A DNA stretch of 64,000 nt, taken from NCBI RefSeq assembly GCF_001761365.1, contig NZ_CP017477.1, positions 1,448,501 to 1,512,500 of the forward strand, written 5' to 3'. The stretch is from Polaribacter vadi. Lineage in GTDB: Bacteria; Bacteroidota; Bacteroidia; Flavobacteriales; Flavobacteriaceae. The notes under the pieces are model-generated. The model saw nothing but the letters and a program-made list of their open reading frames with translations, had not been told where the DNA came from and searched no databases. Both the position numbers and the translations under genes were made by a program. Shown here in pieces: positions 26,513 to 36,200 of the stretch; position 1 is the stretch's first letter, and every line of letters begins with the position of its first letter.

Positions 26513-28078
26513 ATGGGAATATTATCATTTGTTGCATTTACTTTATTTGTAGCAGTTATAGCTTGGTGGTCTACACGAAAAACTGATGAAAAATCATCTG
26601 ATGGTTATTTTTTAGGTGGAAGAAGTTTAACAGGCCCAGTGATTGCTGGTTCTTTATTACTTACTAATTTATCTACAGAACAAATTGTTGGAATGAATGG
26701 GGTTTCTTTTAGAGACGGATTACCCATTATGGCTTATGAAGTAGTTGCAGCTATTGCAATGGTTTTTACAGCTTTTGTTTTATTGCCCAGATATCTTAAA
26801 AGTGGTATTGCAACAATTCCTCAATTTTTAGAAAAAAGATATGGCAAAAGCACTAAAACTATAGTTTCTTTATTATTTTTATTAGGCTATGCAATATCTA
26901 TGTTACCCACTGTTTTATATTCTGGTGCATTAGCAATTAACACCATGTTTGATATTCCTCAGGCATTAGGAATGGAGCCAGAACCAGCTCTATGGGTAAC
27001 AGTTTGGGCTATTGGTATTATTGGTAGTATTTATGCAATATTTGGTGGTTTAAAAGCGGTTGCTGTATCAGATTCTATCAATGCAGTTGGGTTATTAATT
27101 GGTGGTTCTTTAATTCCAATTTTTGGTTTAATGAAAATTGGAGATGGAAATATATTAACAGGATTACAAAAACTAACAACTGCTTTACCAGAAAAATTTG
27201 ATATTATTGGAGGACCAGATTCTGATGTGCCTTTTTGGACACTCTTTACAGGTATGATTATTGTAAATTTTTATTACTGGGGAACAAATCAAGCAATTAT
27301 ACAAAGAGCTCTTGGTGCTAAAAACTTAAAAGAAGGTCAAAAAGGACTTTTATTAGCTGCATTTATAAAAATATTAGGTCCGTTTATTGTGGTTTTACCA
27401 GGTATTATTGCTTTTTATATTTTTAATGGAGACATTGCAAATGCAGATGAGGCTTATCCAATGGTTGTAAAAGCTGTTTTACCAGTTTCTTTTATTGGAT
27501 TTTTTGCTGCTGTTCTTTTCGGAGCAATTTTAAGCTCTTTTAATAGTGCTTTAAATAGTTCTGTAACTTTATTTGGGTTAGATTTTTATAAAGAATATTT
27601 TAACTATAATGCTTCTGAAAAACAAATAGTAAGAGCCGGAAAAACATTTGGGATTGTTTTAGCATTATTTTCTATGGCAATTGCACCTTTATTATATGGT
27701 GTAGAAGGTGGAATTTTTACATATTTACAAGAACTAAATGGAACACACAGTGTACCAATTTTAGCCATAATACTTGTCGGTGTATTTTCTAAGAAAGTTT
27801 CTGGAAAAGCAGCAAATATTGCTATTTTATTTAGTGTGGTTACATATTTAATTACGCTTTATGTAATTAAGCCAGATATTAGCTTCTTACACTTAATGGG
27901 AATACTTTTTGTTTTAACTGTTATTATAATGTTTGTGGTTAGTAAATTTGCTCCAAGAGAGACTGAATATGTACAAGAATATACAAAGCAAGTAGATATT
28001 ACTTCTTGGAAGTATTTAAAACCTGTTGGTTATACAATTGTTGCTATTGTTGTAGGTGTTTATATTTATCTTTCTTAA
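26513..28078 (+). CDS. Sodium/sugar symporter (SSS family)
   Basis: A 521-aa inner-membrane protein with about 13-14 hydrophobic segments. SSS family blocks are SDGYFLGGRSLTGPVIAGSLL, ATIPQFLEKRYG and FYYWGTNQAIIQRALGAKNL. It is last in the arabinose operon and is the likely Na+-driven arabinose importer. The substrate is inferred from operon context. A strong terminator follows. Confidence 0.93.
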   Translation: MGILSFVAFTLFVAVIAWWSTRKTDEKSSDGYFLGGRSLTGPVIAGSLLLTNLSTEQIVGMNGVSFRDGLPIMAYEVVAAIAMVFTAFVLLPRYLKSGIATIPQFLEKRYGKSTKTIVSLLFLLGYAISMLPTVLYSGALAINTMFDIPQALGMEPEPALWVTVWAIGIIGSIYAIFGGLKAVAVSDSINAVGLLIGGSLIPIFGLMKIGDGNILTGLQKLTTALPEKFDIIGGPDSDVPFWTLFTGMIIVNFYYWGTNQAIIQRALGAKNLKEGQKGLLLAAFIKILGPFIVVLPGIIAFYIFNGDIANADEAYPMVVKAVLPVSFIGFFAAVLFGAILSSFNSALNSSVTLFGLDFYKEYFNYNASEKQIVRAGKTFGIVLALFSMAIAPLLYGVEGGIFTYLQELNGTHSVPILAIILVGVFSKKVSGKAANIAILFSVVTYLITLYVIKPDISFLHLMGILFVLTVIIMFVVSKFAPRETEYVQEYTKQVDITSWKYLKPVGYTIVAIVVGVYIYLS

Positions 28079-28133
28079 TAATAATAAAATCCAAAAGTTA
28101 TCCTGATTTTTACAGATTAACTACTTATAATTT

Positions 28134-28164
28134 AAACCAGTGAAAATAATTTCACTGGTTTTTT
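28134..28164 (+). terminator. Rho-independent terminator of the arabinose operon
   Basis: AAACCAGTGAAA and TTTCACTGGTTT form a perfect 12-bp stem with a 4-base loop and a T-run. Confidence 0.92.
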
Positions 28165-28206
28165 GTTGAATAATATTTTAGGATTCCATAGGTTGAAATT
28201 TTATTT

Positions 28207-28228
28207 GTTATATACGGATGTTAGCTAC
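28207..28228. repeat. Left inverted repeat flanking the DUF2971 pseudogene
   Basis: GTTATATACGGATGTTAGCTAC. Its reverse complement resembles GTGCTAACTCATTATATAAC at 28981-29000 (GCTAAC and TATATAAC shared, differing in the middle). Confidence 0.45.
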
Positions 28229-28237
28229 AGTTTTTTA

Positions 28238-28975
28238 TTAAAAAAAATTATATAATTCAGATTTTGTAGTTTTAAAATTTAAATTTAGTTTTTTAGTTAG
28301 ACTTTCTACCATTGTCTTAAACCAATCGTCAGCAAAAGGAGCGATTACTATTTCATTGATTAATTCAGATATATCTATATCAATATGTTTATGTGTTAAA
28401 GGCTCTCTAGGAATTCCATTTTTTATTACGTGAGGAATTGGTAAATCTACGTGGAATAATCTTAGTTCTTTTTCGTGTTCAAAACTCGTTCTCTTATAGT
28501 TAAATTGATTAATACTTCTTCCAATGGACATTTTGTTCTTTTTTTCAAGCATTAATTCTTGAAAGGTCACTTTATTGAAATCTCTATAATAAACTTTACT
28601 AATATTTATATTGTCTTCTGATTCTCTTAAACTTTCAATTATATTTCCAACTGTCGATTTAATAACAATTCTATTTTTAGTGTCAAGAAAAATTTTCTAG
28701 ATAGCATCAGATTGGTTTTCATTAATATGCCAACAATTCAAGAAATAATATTTTTTAATAATTTCTTGATCTTCGAATATGCTTTTTGTCTTTTCATAAT
28801 CTTTAAGTCTAAAGATTCCTTCAAAAGGATCTTCAAAATTATCAGACCTACAAAAAAATAATTTTTGGCTAGTAGTTAGGTCAACAAATTTTGCAAAATC
28901 TAGATATCTCCAAACTGTTAATTCCTTTTCAGGCGTATGATATGATTAGTATTCTATATACAATTCGTTTTTTTT
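28238..28975 (-). pseudogene. Decayed DUF2971 gene
   Basis: Reading the minus strand in one frame gives a DUF2971-like protein interrupted by two stop codons. Recognisable blocks are KELTVWRYLDFAKFVDL, LFFCRSDNFEDPFEG, FLNCWHINENQSDAI, and YKRTSFEHEKELRLF. The first stop (28946-28948) follows an EY dipeptide and would be a Gln-to-TAA change. The second (28697-28699) replaces the Trp that normally follows SDAM in this family (TGG to TAG). The last 110 residues remain open. Both ends of the unit carry imperfect inverted repeats. The family's role is unknown. It is not expected to make a full protein. Confidence 0.8.
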
Positions 28976-28979
28976 AATT

Positions 28980-29000
28980 GGTGCTAACTCATTATATAAC
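28980..29000. repeat. Right inverted repeat flanking the DUF2971 pseudogene
   Basis: GTGCTAACTCATTATATAAC, the partner of the repeat at 28207-28228 in inverted orientation. Confidence 0.45.
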
Positions 29001-29321
29001 AACTTCTATTACACATATCCCGTAAAATTAACGTGATATGATAATTTTTATATAACTGTTTTTTTGTAAAGATAACTTTTTTATTAAAACACTTTAAACC
29101 AAAAATTAAACTCCATATTTCACAAAATCAGTCAAAAAATATCACACAATAAAAAAAATCAACCTAAAAAAAACACCTCTTATTTATTTCTAAATTAAAC
29201 AACGAAAACAGCATTTTATCATTATAAAATGTAGCTAAAATTAATTATCTTGCAGAGTTGCGAATTATATAGATGTAATTCTGAGTTTTTCGCAATTTCA
29301 AATCCATAATTTTACATTTTA
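29001..29321. other. Intergenic region with one dyad, before the lipid locus
   Basis: AT-rich gap of 321 bp. It holds a 27-bp dyad at 29014-29040 (CATATC-C-CGT, 7-base centre, ACG-T-GATATG) and TATATAAC repeated at 28993 and 29049. A TTATCTTG at about 29246-29253 is a weak -7 candidate. Nothing else is supported. Confidence 0.45.
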
Positions 29322-31154
29322 ATGGCAAAAAAGATTATTAAAGATTTTTTAGAGGATGTTTTAGATGATTCCATCAAACAGGTTTCTGGTTCTGATGCTG
29401 CATTTTTGTATGCTGAATCGCCTTCAAGCCCTATGCACATTGCAACATTAACTATAGTTGAAGACTCTCTTAATTTCGATGATTTTAGAGCAATTGTCGC
29501 TTCTAAACTGCATTTAATTCCGAAGTTTAGAAAACGCTTGTTAAATGTGCCTATGAATTTAGATTATCCTTATTGGGTTGATGATCCGAATTTCGATTTG
29601 GATTTACACATCAACAGAGTAAAATTACCAAATCCAAGTAATTGGAAAACGTTAAGAGAAATGACTTCTTCCATTTTTAGCAGTCCATTAGATTTACGCA
29701 GACCTTTATGGTCTATGACTTTTATTGAAGGTTTAGACGAAGTTTCTCAAGTACCAAAAGGTTCTGTAGCTGTTGTTTGCAAAGTACATCATGTTATGAT
29801 TGATGGCAGTTCTGGAGTTGGAATTATGGGAATTTTGTTTGATAAAGATTTAAATGACAAAAACAAAGAAATTCCGAAACCAAAACCTTTTGATCCGGAC
29901 GAATTGCCAGATGAATTAAGCTTGTTATTAAAAAGCTCTCAAACCTTTTTTAAAGATCCTTTAAGGATCCCAAAATTGGTGGGTGAAACTGCTTTTTCAT
30001 TTATCAAAGGAAATATACAAACACAATTTAGTTTAAAAAAATCTATAAAAAACACGTTTTCTACACCAAATACTATTTTTAATAACTCTGTGTCTCCTAA
30101 AAGAACTTGGGGAACTGCAATTTTATCTTTCGATAGAATTAACACACTTCGTAAAATAATGAATGTTAGCATTAACGACATTATTTTAACAATTTGTGCA
30201 GGAGGAATTCGAAAATATTTGGCTGAAAAAGAAAAATTACCTGTGCAACCTTTGGTGGCAAATGTGCCAATTTCTATTCGTGTAAAAGGCGAAAAACAGG
30301 AAATGAATAATCAAATTTCTAATATGTTGGTTCGAATTGCAACGCATATTAATGACCCAATTGAACGTTTAGAATATATTCAAGAACAAACCAATAGAGG
30401 CAAAACAAGACATAAAGCTGTGGGTGCAAAAGCATTGGCAAAAATGGCAGATGCTGTTCCTTTTGGCTTGGCAAATTTAGCTGCAGGTTTGTACACAAAA
30501 TATAATATTAAAGAATTTCACAGACCTCCTTTTAATGTGACTATTACCAATGTTCCTGGACCACAAATGCCTTTGTATTTAAGAGGTCATAAAATTTTAT
30601 CCATTTTTGGATTAACTCCAGTTTTAGATGGTTTTGGGTTGATCATTGCTGCTTTTAGTTATAATGGTTTGGTTTCTATAACCACAACTTCGGATGCTAA
30701 AACAATGCCAGATGCAGATAAATTTTCGAGATATATTAGAGAGTCTGCCAACGAATTAGAAGAAATTATTTTAGCAAAAGGCAAGCAAAAAGAGACCACA
30801 AATCCTCAGAAAATTAGAAGTACAGCCTTTTTTACAAACCTTAAAAAGTTTATAAATAGTGATGAAAAAATCAAAAAAAATCATTCGGGTGTCTATGATT
30901 TTGAGTTGACTTTGGGAGAAAATAAAGTGAATTATCAACTAGATATTTCCGAAAAAACAGTTGCTGTTCGCAAGAAAAAAGCAACGAAACCTTTAGTGAA
31001 AATAGAAATTGATGATGAAAATTTACTCAACTTACATAAAAAACAATTATTGCTTGATGAAGTAATGATTCAAGGAAGAATTAAATTGATAGGCACAAAG
31101 AGAAATTCTGATAAATTCTTTAAACTTTTATCACAAGTATTAGAAAATAATTAA
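29322..31154 (+). CDS. Wax ester synthase/diacylglycerol acyltransferase (WS/DGAT) with C-terminal SCP2-like domain
   Basis: A 610-aa protein. Residues 15-475 are a WS/DGAT acyltransferase: SDAAFLYAESPSSPMHIATL at the start, the catalytic HHVMIDG at 156-162, and the late NVTITNVPGPQMPLYLRGH block. Such enzymes esterify fatty alcohols or diacylglycerol with acyl-CoA to make wax esters or triacylglycerol. Residues about 505-608 form an extra domain (YDFELTLGENKVNYQL...KLIGTKRNSDKFFKLLSQVL) that looks like an SCP2 sterol/lipid-carrier domain. The next gene overlaps the stop by one base. It heads the lipid locus; the natural product made is not known. Confidence 0.9.
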   Translation: MAKKIIKDFLEDVLDDSIKQVSGSDAAFLYAESPSSPMHIATLTIVEDSLNFDDFRAIVASKLHLIPKFRKRLLNVPMNLDYPYWVDDPNFDLDLHINRVKLPNPSNWKTLREMTSSIFSSPLDLRRPLWSMTFIEGLDEVSQVPKGSVAVVCKVHHVMIDGSSGVGIMGILFDKDLNDKNKEIPKPKPFDPDELPDELSLLLKSSQTFFKDPLRIPKLVGETAFSFIKGNIQTQFSLKKSIKNTFSTPNTIFNNSVSPKRTWGTAILSFDRINTLRKIMNVSINDIILTICAGGIRKYLAEKEKLPVQPLVANVPISIRVKGEKQEMNNQISNMLVRIATHINDPIERLEYIQEQTNRGKTRHKAVGAKALAKMADAVPFGLANLAAGLYTKYNIKEFHRPPFNVTITNVPGPQMPLYLRGHKILSIFGLTPVLDGFGLIIAAFSYNGLVSITTTSDAKTMPDADKFSRYIRESANELEEIILAKGKQKETTNPQKIRSTAFFTNLKKFINSDEKIKKNHSGVYDFELTLGENKVNYQLDISEKTVAVRKKKATKPLVKIEIDDENLLNLHKKQLLLDEVMIQGRIKLIGTKRNSDKFFKLLSQVLENN

Positions 31155-32095
31155 TGTCGGCGATTACACATACATATCAATCTTTTGATGATCAAACCAT
31201 TTTTTATTATCAATGGAAAGCAAAAGAAAGTGTTCCTTTTAAAGGAATTGTACAGGTTTCTCATGGAATTGGCGAACATGCAGGAAGATATAAATCGATT
31301 GCAAAAAAATTATGTAAACAGGGTTATGAAGTCTATGCAAATGATCATAGAATTCATGGAAAATCATCCAAAAGCAACGAATATTTAGGCTTTTATGATG
31401 GTGAAGATTATTTTTCTGACGCCATAAATGATATGCGAAAACTAACTGAAATCATCAAAAAAGAGCATCCCAATAAAAAAATAATTTTATTAGGTCATAG
31501 CATGGGTTCTTTGTTAAGCAGAGAATATGCTACACTTTATGGTGATGATTTACAGGCGTTAATTTTATCTGGAACAGCTGCTTTTATGAAAGGTTTGGGT
31601 TCATTTGGATTGATAAGTACTGAGTTTTTTAGCAAATTAAATGGACAACATAGAAGTAATGAAATCTTAAAAAACCTATTTTTTCATCAATTTAATAAGT
31701 ATTTTAAACCCAACAGAACAAAGGTAGATTGGATTAGCAGTGATGAAAAACAAGTGGATAAATTCGAAAAAGATCCTTTAAGAATTGAAGATTTTTCTCT
31801 AGGTGTTTTTAGAGATATTTTAAAAGGAACTAAAAAAGTAAGCAAATTAGAAATTTTTGAAATTACGCCTAAAAATTTACCAATTTATATTTTTTCTGGG
31901 GATAAAGATCCTGTTGGAGAAATGGGAAAAGGCGTAAAAAAAGTCGCTAAAAATTACAAAAAAGTTGGTGTGCAAGATGTAACACTAAAATTATACGAAG
32001 GAGGCAGACACGAAATGTTGCATGAAATCAACAGAAATGAAGTAGAAAAAGATTTATTAAAATGGCTAAATGAGCATATTAAAGCCAAAAACTAA
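31154..32095 (+). CDS. Alpha/beta hydrolase, monoacylglycerol lipase-like
   Basis: A 313-aa serine hydrolase. The oxyanion/N-terminal block VSHGIGEHAGRYKSIAKKL and the nucleophile elbow LLGHSMGSLLSREYA are those of monoacylglycerol lipase/lysophospholipase (MGLL) proteins. The Asp is in FSGDKDPVGEMG and the His in GGRHEMLHE. No signal peptide, so it acts in the cytoplasm. It starts on the last base of the WS/DGAT stop and ends three bases before the next hydrolase gene. Likely turns over glycerides made by its neighbours. Confidence 0.9.
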   Translation: MSAITHTYQSFDDQTIFYYQWKAKESVPFKGIVQVSHGIGEHAGRYKSIAKKLCKQGYEVYANDHRIHGKSSKSNEYLGFYDGEDYFSDAINDMRKLTEIIKKEHPNKKIILLGHSMGSLLSREYATLYGDDLQALILSGTAAFMKGLGSFGLISTEFFSKLNGQHRSNEILKNLFFHQFNKYFKPNRTKVDWISSDEKQVDKFEKDPLRIEDFSLGVFRDILKGTKKVSKLEIFEITPKNLPIYIFSGDKDPVGEMGKGVKKVAKNYKKVGVQDVTLKLYEGGRHEMLHEINRNEVEKDLLKWLNEHIKAKN

Positions 32096-32098
32096 CTT

Positions 32099-33259
32099 AT
32101 GGAAAGTAACAAAATAGTATATACAGCTTTTACAAAATTTGCGGTTGCAATTGCAGTTTCTCAAGGAGCAACTTTGCCACAAGCAAAAAAAATTATTACC
32201 AAAAGTTTCGAAAGACATCCTTATTTTAAACACGTTTCAAAAATTATTAAAAAGGTAAAGCTCGACAAGGAAAACTTAAACATTTTAAGCAATCAATGTA
32301 TTTCTATTTGCGAAGATTTTGGACCTGATAGAGATTATATAACCTTAGTGTTGTTATTAGAAAAAATATACAAAAACGAGGAACTTCAAAAAATTGAAAA
32401 AGATACAATTTCGAACATCATCAATAATTTTAAAGTAGAAATAGATAGGATAAATGCAAACATACCTCCTCCTCCACTTTTTAATGTTTTGCTAGAAACT
32501 AGAGCTGTTACAGAATGGACTTCGATGTTTTGGTTGTATCCATTTATTCCGAAACATAAAAGTAAAAAAAGCAAACCTATTTTATTAATGCCACCTTATT
32601 TAGGGAATGACAATTCTACAATTTTTGTAAGAAAATATTTAAAATCGATTGGTTTTAAAACCTATAAATGGGATTTGGGCGTGAATATGATCAACTCAAA
32701 ATCGCTCCCAAAATTGATTGAAAAACTCGATGAAATTTACGAAAAACATCAAGAAAAAGTAAGTTTAGTTGGCTGGAGTGGAGGTGGACTTTTCGCCAAA
32801 ATAATTGCCAACAGATATCCAGAAAAAGTGGAACAATTAATAACCATTGGTTCTCCTGTTTGGGGCGTAAAAAATATGAAAACGCCAATTATTAAAACAT
32901 TAGAGTTTGTGAGAGGTGCTAAATTAAGAGAACGAAATCTGAAATTTATCAAGGAATTAGAAGAAATTCCTAAAGTGCCAATTACGTGTATTTATACAAA
33001 AACAGATGGTTTAATTCCTTGGAAAAACTGTATGGAAGCAGAAACTTTTAGAGATGATATTAAAAATGTAGAAGTTTTTGGAAGCCATTGTGGAATGGGC
33101 GCAAATGCAACTGTTTTGTTAACAGTGGCAAATGCATTGAATTCAAATCTTGAAAAAGTGCAAGAAAAAACAATCATTGAAAAAGTTGAGACGTTGTTTT
33201 ATCCTCAGTTTTGGGAACAAAAAGGAGTATCAAAATTTACTAATTTATTTTTTAATTAG
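32099..33259 (+). CDS. Alpha/beta hydrolase with N-terminal helical domain
   Basis: A 386-aa protein. Residues 1-140 are helical with no recognised family, followed by an alpha/beta hydrolase domain: PILLMPPYLGNDNSTIFVR, the elbow VSLVGWSGGGLFAKIIAN, Asp in YTKTDGLIPW and His in GSHCGMG. Candidate activities are lipase or acyl-transfer, inferred from neighbours. It starts three bases after the first hydrolase and ends three bases before the large acyltransferase gene, so it is surely co-transcribed. Confidence 0.8.
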   Translation: MESNKIVYTAFTKFAVAIAVSQGATLPQAKKIITKSFERHPYFKHVSKIIKKVKLDKENLNILSNQCISICEDFGPDRDYITLVLLLEKIYKNEELQKIEKDTISNIINNFKVEIDRINANIPPPPLFNVLLETRAVTEWTSMFWLYPFIPKHKSKKSKPILLMPPYLGNDNSTIFVRKYLKSIGFKTYKWDLGVNMINSKSLPKLIEKLDEIYEKHQEKVSLVGWSGGGLFAKIIANRYPEKVEQLITIGSPVWGVKNMKTPIIKTLEFVRGAKLRERNLKFIKELEEIPKVPITCIYTKTDGLIPWKNCMEAETFRDDIKNVEVFGSHCGMGANATVLLTVANALNSNLEKVQEKTIIEKVETLFYPQFWEQKGVSKFTNLFFN

Positions 33260-33262
33260 CAT

Positions 33263-36200
33263 ATGGAACACAATTTACAGAACATCATCAAGAATGCTAA
33301 ATTTCAAGAAAAATTAGCTTCAATTGCAGTTGAAGAAAAATTGGAGCTTTCTGAAGTGCAGAAAAAAGGTGCAGCATGTATTGCAGAATTGTATTCGCAA
33401 CAACATCCAATAGCCAATTTGTTGTCTGTAAAAGGGTTTCAATTTATGATGTCTAAAGCTTATAACAATAAGATAGATGTAGATCCTAAAGAAATTAAAA
33501 AATTAATGAAATTGATGCGCCAAAATTCGGTTGCATTTATTTTAACACACAAAACCTATTTAGATACTGTGGTTTTAGTAACCACTTTAGCACAATATGG
33601 CATGCCAATTCCCTATACTTTTGGGGGCATCAATTTAGCCTTTCCTGGCTTTAAACAATTGGGTAAAAATTCGGGTTTAATTTTTATCAGAAGAAGTTTT
33701 AAAGACAACCAAATTTACAAAGCAGCTTTAAGACATTATATTTCTTGTATAATAGAAAATGGCGATCATTTAACCTGGAATATTGAAGGAACACGTTCAA
33801 GAACTGGGAAAATTGTCTATCCACAAATGGGGATTTTAAAATACATTATGGAAGGTGAAAAAGAAAGCACCAGAAATATAAAATACGTTCCTGTATCTAT
33901 TGTCTATGATTTGATTCCAGATGTAAAACAGATGACAGAAGAAGGAAAAGGAGGTGAAAAAAAATCTGAAGATGTAAAAGCATTTGTAAAATATTTTAGA
34001 AAATTAGGCAACGAATATGGCAAAGCTGCCATACGTTTTGGAGAACCTGTAGAAGCAAGTTCGCATCAAAACGCCATTATTCCAGATATTGAAGAAGATA
34101 GTTATTCAGATAAAAATACCTTGCCTCGTTTTGCTTTTGAATTGATTCATAAAGCAAACATGATCACTCCTGTAACCACAGTTTCATTGGTTTGTAATGT
34201 GTTATTGAACAACTTTGCATTGACAAAAAGTGAAATAGAATTCAGTGTTATTAAAATGATGAATTATATTGAACAGCGCAAAAAAGACGTACTAATTGAA
34301 CGTGGAAAAAGTATTGGTGCAGCTGTTCAACAAGCGTTGAATTTATTAAAAAGTTCTGGCATTGTTCAGAAAAATAAAGCAGGTTATAAAACCAAATATA
34401 CATTAGCATCCGCAGAATTTTTACCAGCAACGTATTATGCAAATATGGCATCTGCACATTTGTATCACAGGGCTTTTATAGAAATGGCTTTGGTAAAAAT
34501 TAAAGACGAAAAAGAGAACAGAATTTTATCTTTTTGGGAAGAAATAATGCGCTTGCGTAATTTATTTAAGTTCGAATTTTTCTATACCAATAAACCACAA
34601 TTTAGCTCGGAAATTGAAGCCGAATTAAATTTGTTTGATAAAAACTGGAGAGCGATTATCAATAATCCAGAAGGCGATATTGAGAATCTACTTTCCAAAC
34701 AAGAGTTATTTGTTTCCAAAGGATTGTTATTAATTTATTTAGAAGCCAATAAAGTAGTTTGTAAAACTTTACAATCTTGGGATTTAGAAGACGAATTTGC
34801 AGATGATGAATTTATTGAACTTTGTTTATTTAAAGGCAAAGAATTGCATTGGAAAAACAGAATTAGCAGATTAGATAGTGTTTCTAAACCATTTTTAGTG
34901 AGTGCTTTGCGTTTAGCAAAAAATAGTAAATTAATTCCTGATGATAAAAATATCGATTTTAAAAGGTTAGATATTTGGATGGATTTATTAGATAATTTAA
35001 CCAATCGTTTACATTTTCTACAAGAACTAGAAGCGTTAAATAGCAAAAAAACAAATAAAGAAAATACAGATGATGAAAAAGTGCCTGGTGCAGACAGTGA
35101 ATTTAATACTGTAGATCTTTCTGAAGATGAAGAAGGTCCTCATATTGCAGCATTTTTTGATTTAGACAGAACTTTAATCAATGATTTTTCTGCAAAACAG
35201 TTTGTAAAATCACGTTTTTTAAGTGGTAAATCAACCCCCAAAGAGTTGCTTTCGCAATTTGTAACATTAATCGCTTATGCAATTGGAAATCGTGATTTTG
35301 AAATTTTAACAAAAATATCAGCAACAGGAATTAAAGGAATTTTAGAAAAACAATTTACAGATTTAGGCGAAGAAATTTATCAAGAATATTTAGCATCCAC
35401 AATCTACCCAGAATCTAGAACTTTAATTGCATCGCATTTAGAAAAAGGACACCAAGTAGTTATTATTTCTGCTGCAACTCGTTATCAAGTTACGCCCATT
35501 GCAAATGCGTTAGGTATTACACAAATTTTCTGTACAGAGATGGAAATAAAAAAAGGGAAATTTACAGGCAAAATTTTAGAAATGTGCTGGTCTGAAGGAA
35601 AAGCAAGAGCTGGACGAAAATTTGCAAAAAGCAACCATATAGATTTATCAAAAAGTTTCTTTTATACAGATAGTATTGATGATTTTCCATTATTGGAAAT
35701 TGTGGGGAAACCTATTGCTACCAATCCAGATAATAAACTTTCGCAACTTGCTTTTGAGAACGATTGGAAAATTCTTCGTTTTAAAGAAAACACGAAAAAA
35801 CCTTTGGTAAATGGTTTAAGAACTGGTTTGGCTGCTGCAAGTTTATACCCATCAGCATTAAAAGGAATTGTAAAAGGTACATTATCCATGTCTCAAAGAG
35901 AAGGAATTAACACAACAATTTCTAGTATTGGAGATTTAGGAACTAAATTGGCTGGTTTAGATATTAATGTAAAAGGTAAACATAATTTAGTAGATCATAG
36001 ACCTGCTGTTTTCTGTTTCAATCATCAATCTTCTGCTGACTTTTTTGTCATTTTAAAATTACTAAGAAAAGATGTTACAGGAATCGCAAAAAAAGAATTA
36101 GAAATGACACCTTTTGGACCTATTTTTAAAGCAATGGGTGCTATTTTTATAGATAGATCTGATAAAAAGAAAGCATTAGCTTCTATGAAAAATGCTGCTG

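Noticed and set aside
28200..28230. Integron attC site
   Set aside because: GTTATATAC/GTTAGC words recall cassette ends, but the flanks are inverted, not direct, and no integron integrase is in the window.
28238..28570. Intact 110-aa gene
   Set aside because: The frame continues upstream with DUF2971 blocks interrupted by two stops, so this is only the open end of a pseudogene.
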